Assembly (NCBI RefSeq): GCF_002443255.2
Contig: NW_019211457.1
Coordinates: 12,806,336-12,870,335 of the forward strand
From: Varroa destructor
Lineage: Eukaryota > Arthropoda > Arachnida > Mesostigmata > Varroidae
DNA length: 64,000 nucleotides
Direction: 5' to 3'
The translations under genes and the position numbers were made by a program. This document shows, piece after piece, positions 59,230-64,000 of the stretch; position 1 is the stretch's first letter; each line of letters opens with the position of its first letter. The notes beneath the pieces are model-generated. The model was not told where the DNA came from. It saw nothing but the letters and a program-made list of their open reading frames with translations, and did no database searches.

Positions 59230-60443
59230 AAATGGTTGATCATGATAGGTGATTTGGCGATTTACAACGGATTCATAGTAAGAAAAAAAAAATATTAGAA
59301 AAATATAACTGCAAAGAACGCGCATGAAATACTGATCTTCCAGTCGAAGATAGAACATGGCATCATATGAAGCTGATATTATCTAATTGCGTGTTTAGTA
59401 TGTTTCTAGTGAATAACACGCTCCGGCGATCGTAATTAAGATGACTAGCATGTAGGTGCTATCCAAACGTCCATTCCAACAAAACTGTTATGTTCCTTCT
59501 CACCTTTCCACTGATATACGAAAAGATGGTTGCTGCACAATATATATGTTTAGAACATATGGAAAGGACGAATGTCGCGTGGTTGAAGAAATCTTCTCCA
59601 GTTTTTCCGCTCAAGAAGCACACACATTATCATTCGAACAAGCGCATTGACGTATTAGAATACGCACGGCTGACAAAAGTTCGTGACGAGTTAGGTCCAC
59701 TCGATGGCACGCACAAACAATAAAGCTGTATGTTGTCCAGCCGACAACCGGCTATAGAGCCCTCTCTGAAAAAATGTAGACATATATTTTACGCATCGCT
59801 ACCGGTTGGCTATTTCCGGCCATTCTTCGGTGTGCGAGATACGTCAACCAATCGGATGTCGACCACGTTAGCGTCGGGCACCATTTCACATCGCGTGTCA
59901 ATTGTCAAACAAGAACGACGACAGTCTGCTTCAGGTGGCCGGCTAAGTGCTGCTTAGCTTTTGGGAATGGTTCTTTTCTTTTCGTGTTTTTTTTGCCACC
60001 AACGGTGTGCGGCCTCGCCAATACAAAACCGATTTTGAACATCAACAGGACTGTTCTCATCAAAAATAGTAAAAGCGGCAACGACACCGCCATAGCAATC
60101 GATTAAACATAGCCTGACCTCACGTTCGTCCCCCCCGCTGTTCCTCGTAGAATCGCAAGCAAGGAACTTATCCTTTACCTCCTGCCATTTTTCTCTAGTT
60201 TTTCTGCTTACTGAACAGCGCAGCCGGACTCGCCATGATTCTCGGCTGGTCAGTCACGAGAATCGACGTGACACACCACGGCCTCTGCCACTGTACTGCA
60301 CACACGCGATTTCGTTTCCTCTGTCACGGATTCGAGTCACGTGACACAGATTTGCATAGCAATAACACTACGCGACGAACGAAGCGGTGCTTGCCTTGTT
60401 TTCGATGCTCCCGTTTATCCACCGAACGGACCTATCCGCCTAC

Positions 60444-60602
60444 CTATGTTTTGTGGCGCCTTCCGGCAATGACAGCGACGATAGCAGGAACTACAACGAT
60501 ACCAAGCGTTGAATCCTTATTGGGAGCCGGCTCTTGCATCCTTCCTTCCCGTCCGCTTATACTCTTCCGTGTAAATAGCTCAATAGAGATGCTCGGCGTC
60601 AT
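60444..60602 (-). CDS. Small ORF with one hydrophobic segment (52 residues)
   Basis: ATG at 60602-60600 (A at -3), TAG at 60446-60444, immediately followed by GTAGGC. The C-terminal third holds LGIVVVPAIVAVIAG, a possible membrane span, then a basic tail (RRHK). The longer plus-strand open frame over the same DNA is less protein-like. Chance is possible. Confidence 0.18.
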   Translation of the reverse strand: MTPSISIELFTRKSISGREGRMQEPAPNKDSTLGIVVVPAIVAVIAGRRHKT

Positions 60603-62756
60603 GCTCACGAGCTGATCATACATGGCACAGTTCTATAATTTTTTTATCACGCATTGTTATAATTGTGTCATTTCATATCTGTCTGTTCATAGGCGAGGGC
60701 AAATATGGTATGCCCATTCTTAAAATAACACGATCGCTTTTGCTAGATGCGAAAATTTGTGTACCAGATACAGGCGCACACATAAACAGAGCAGAGGGGA
60801 GCGCGGACTTGAGATCGAGCAGCGACTAACTTGATTCGACTAAAATCTATTTCGCAAGGCTGTCTTATGGTGTCTGCAGGCTAATATACATAAACACGTG
60901 GCTGCCTCTTTATACCGATAATAGTAATGGAACTAAACAGATCGAAATGCCACAGATTTAAGCAAGGTAGAACAGAAATTTTTGAAATAGTGTCGCCAAA
61001 AGGTGAGTAACTTTGACTTGTTTGGAAACGCGAAGAGAAGGACCCTGTAAACGGTTACCTCGTAAGGGAGCGCTAACAGCAGCAAGAGCCTTAAAATAAC
61101 GGAATAGTTCTCTTAACCAGCAGGAACAACATATGAAATGTAGAACGTACGCATGTATAAGCGCAGCTGGGCCCTTGATTTAGCTTGTACTAATTGAAAT
61201 CCCAATTATCATCAGTCAACAAATAATATATATGCGTATGCAGCTAATACAATTGATGGAATAATATCTAACAATCAAACCTAACGTTGTCTTTTAATGT
61301 GGCGTGATTCGGCGTCTCGATACGTGCTTGTCCCTATTTTTATTTTTTTCCCAGCCCCCGTGTACCGTTCTTGCCCCAAAATGACTTTAGCATGACAGAT
61401 TGCGATGCTGTGCTGTTAAGGAGCACCTAATGTGATGCCGTAAAAAGCAGACGGTGATAATCTTTAGTAGCCCCGGTATATCCACCACATGTACAGTTTT
61501 ACATTACTGTTACAGTTACGATAACCGCTAGTAGTACAACTGTGTATACTGCTTAAGTTATTTTGATGTGTTCTATGGACTTGCATGTGTACGTAAGCGG
61601 GCTGTAACAGACGACAAGGTGCTTCGCTCATACAGAGATATCCCTGACTAGATATGTTAGCCTGATGATGATGCATGTTTAATTGACCTTGTGCTCAAGA
61701 ACTACACCAGCAAGATCTGAGAGCTATTGAAGTAGCCTCGCTCGAACAATTAGTCTACGAACACAATATTAATAATAATATCGTCATTAATATATAATAC
61801 ACAGCCATGTTTTTTCCAGTTCACTTTGTAAAGCCTTTTCTAGTTTTATGACGATATGGATTAATTGCATTGTATAAGTTGACAATCGAGTACAGACTAG
61901 GGTAGTGTAATACCTACTTTTGAACGTAATTACCTTTCACCATGGACAAACGTGTATGTGCACTGGCATATATAGCGCCTATGGCTTGTTTTTCGTTATT
62001 AGTTCATCAAAATCATATGAAAATCAAGAGAAGAGTAGTTTTTTTTATTAGAAGACTATCACGTTTTGCGTGGAGCGCAGTTGGCGAGGTGGTTGCGATT
62101 GCTATCGAGTAGGCAAAATGTCGAGGAAGTTCATGAAAATATGATAATCCTAAAGCAAGCTAACTTTTTTTAGGTAGTAAAAGATATCTGATTTTGTTCT
62201 GCATCTAATGGGCTGTAGGACTTGTCATAGAGAATTCGACAAACCAAGGCATGCTTGTTCAATACAAATTCAAACAAGGCGCTTGCTCAATGCTCACACA
62301 TTAATATCTCAATGTTTATAAAAATGAGGGAAGCACAATGGCAGTATAAGACTGACGCTTGCTAGACGCATCCGCCGGAGCACATTACTATCCAAATAAG
62401 AAACGTGGACACCGATGAAGCTAGTTGGGTTGGGTTGGGTTGGGTAGCCGGTTCCATCAACTTCAACTGCTCACATCGTATGTGTTTCTTTACACACTTC
62501 GCCTCATCTGTCGTTATCTTTCTATTTTGAGTTGTTAATGCATTGTATGTGCCAAATGGAACGTATAATAGAATTGACAGAAGTTAGTGCGATAGTCGAT
62601 ACTGAAAAACTTGAAAATCACTTCTCAACGAAGCATCCCAAGTTAGTAATTCTTTGCAATATATCTTTGTCATCTATTTTGCCAAACGTACACTGACTTC
62701 AACGACGAGACCACCAGTTCAATTTTTGTAAACAGCGTTTTGCTTACGTTCCTTAA
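60603..62756. other. Unannotated DNA
   Basis: AT-rich, no supported gene; holds the (TTGGG)4 repeat near its end. Confidence 0.5.
62425..62444. repeat. (TTGGG)4 pentanucleotide repeat
   Basis: Four exact TTGGG units. It looks like the arthropod telomere unit TTAGG with one base changed, but four units inside ordinary DNA are better read as a microsatellite. Confidence 0.85.
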
Positions 62757-62790
62757 GTACAATTTGATTCAATCGGTTTCATTGGCATAG

Positions 62791-63050
62791 TGGCGAACCG
62801 CATTGCTACTGACATTACTCATATTGGTGGTGCCGATACTGCCGGAACCGTCGTGGTTAGTGGTTGGCGACGAGAGCTCGCGCCATTGCTATTTCAGCGT
62901 GTGTCACGGCACGACACTCACGGCCTTAGCGGCAAAATTACCGGTGCAGAACGGCCCCTGGAGCGGCTGAAAGCGCGGGAAGAGCAAATGGCCGTAGAAG
63001 AACTTCTGGCAGCAACCCTGCCTCACGAACACGGACACTGCCTACAGTGA
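62791..63050 (+). CDS. Candidate terminal exon of an unknown gene
   Basis: The frame is open from about 62757 to a TGA at 63048-63050 and has no ATG near its start, so it would be an exon entered at the acceptor TTGGCATAG (exon from 62791). It is clearly GC-richer than its flanks. The reading is protein-like: a Gly/Thr/Val-rich start (THIGGADTAGTVVVSGW), then a charged, probably helical stretch (ERLKAREEQMAVEELLAATL), then a His/Cys end. An AATAAA lies at 63112-63117, 62 bases after the stop, the right place for a poly(A) signal. I recognise no family, and no upstream exon could be paired with it. Confidence 0.4.
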
Positions 63051-63111
63051 TGCTGCTCGTACGGCACTCTGTGATAACTGAACAAGGTGCAGACGTATGC
63101 CTCTCGTAGAG

Positions 63112-63117
63112 AATAAA
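63112..63117 (+). terminator. AATAAA poly(A) signal candidate
   Basis: Canonical hexamer 62 bases after the stop of the candidate exon ending at 63050, within the usual spacing for short 3' UTRs. Confidence 0.4.
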
Positions 63118-63220
63118 ACGATATCGATCGTTAGTACGAGCTCTAGGTCTGGCCAGGTCTTCCGTCTCTCCATTATCCTAGAGTGATACTTAGCAGAAGA
63201 TTCAACGCTGGCACCTTTAT

Positions 63221-63238
63221 CTGCTGCTGCTGCTGCTG
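63221..63238. repeat. (CTG)6 trinucleotide repeat
   Basis: Six exact CTG units, about 170 bases after the stop of the candidate terminal exon at 62791-63050. Confidence 0.9.
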
Positions 63239-63581
63239 TTTAATGTAGTACTTGCTGTTTTTGTAATTGTTCTAATGTACTCCATTTAGATTGGGGTGGA
63301 AAAACACGAGAAACAATGAAAGGCGTCGATTGAGCTGAGTGACTTTCTGGTAACTTTCTGGTTCGGCTTACTACAGATAGGGACAGGCACGCAAAGATAA
63401 ATTCGATTTATTCGCCTTTCGTGATCTAAGGACGAAACGAATTCAATATTAGATGAATAAGTGAATGGCTATTGCGAGCGGATCTAGAGTTTCTCTACGG
63501 AGAGAGTCTCTAATAATGAACAGTAGGTCCACTGGAATTAAGTCGACCAACACCAGGTTCAGCGAGCACGGCAAAAACATA

Positions 63582-63611
63582 GCTATCACGTATTAAGCTG
63601 TCACGTATCAT
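63582..63611. repeat. 15-bp imperfect tandem duplication
   Basis: AGCTATCACGTATTA is followed by AGCTGTCACGTATCA, differing at two positions. Confidence 0.6.
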
Positions 63612-64000
63612 CGACTGAAACCTGATCAAAAAGAAGATTTGCAAGAATCATGCTGCTAATGGTTTGCTTTTAAAGTCGCTAAATTTTGTTTTGAAGTTGT
63701 TTTCCACCAATAGGTACCTGTGAGTTCAGTTTCGTTCAAAATAGGCCTTGTGGCATCAAGAAGGTTATTTACAATGTTTTGGCAAGTTATATAAGTTTTA
63801 TATTCAAGCATTCAATGCTATTATAATTATGCAAACTACAAGACCTCCGATCTAAATTTTGATTTTCTTTATATTATTTGTTTCTAAGACTGTATTTATA
63901 CAAAAATGTGCACTTCAGCAAAATGTTTAAGTGTGCAAAAATCGGTATTCCTGATTGTCATACATATTCCATGTAGTCTTCGTTGACTTCGATGGCAGCT

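Larger units (their letters stand above)
56382..60443. other. Unannotated DNA
   Basis: Mostly AT-rich with the minisatellite at 58.2 kb and the AT tract at 59.2 kb. The stretch 59.45-60.1 kb is GC-richer with several overlapping short frames, none recognised. Confidence 0.5.

Overview
The window is eukaryotic nuclear DNA and is AT-rich. It holds many (AT)n microsatellites, one intron-containing gene with standard GT-AG splice sites, a decayed non-LTR retrotransposon and one 100-N assembly gap. The gene content and style fit an arthropod. A parasitiform mite is a reasonable guess, but nothing here proves the taxon.

The only gene that can be assigned with high confidence lies on the minus strand. 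It is an eight-exon FoxJ1-type forkhead transcription factor, with its start codon at 39155 and its stop at 29529. All eight exons join at GT-AG sites with compatible phases and give an 891-residue model. The order is a short N-terminus with the FoxJ1 'DD.LTSL.WLQ' motif, a Ser/Asn-rich linker, the forkhead domain split by two introns, and a very long low-complexity C-terminus with polyQ, Ser/Thr-rich and 'HLE' repeat segments. FoxJ1 proteins are master regulators of motile or sensory cilium genes.

Upstream of FoxJ1, at 39.7-40.7 kb, is a frameshifted reverse-transcriptase remnant on the same strand. At 42.35-42.6 kb there is a short two-frame zinc-ribbon-like ORF. At 43.9-44.2 kb there is a compact promoter-like block: a near X-box (RFX-type) site, a perfect inverted CCAAT pair, a third CCAAT, a GC box and a (TC)10 tract. 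A good splice acceptor just upstream of the FoxJ1 start codon makes it possible that this block is the FoxJ1 promoter, with the retroelement remnant inside a 5' UTR intron.

The region from 45 to 63 kb has scattered GC-richer islands that look like possible exons or small ORFs, none of a recognised family. The best two are a plus-strand terminal-exon candidate with an AATAAA 62 bases after its stop (62791-63050) and two same-frame ORFs separated by a single TAG (55989-56381). The first 25.7 kb, up to the N gap, shows no gene I can support. It holds microsatellites, small tandem repeats and one perfect 16-bp hairpin at 5.6 kb.

All exon boundaries come from reading splice signals by eye. No database search, transcript or alignment was available.
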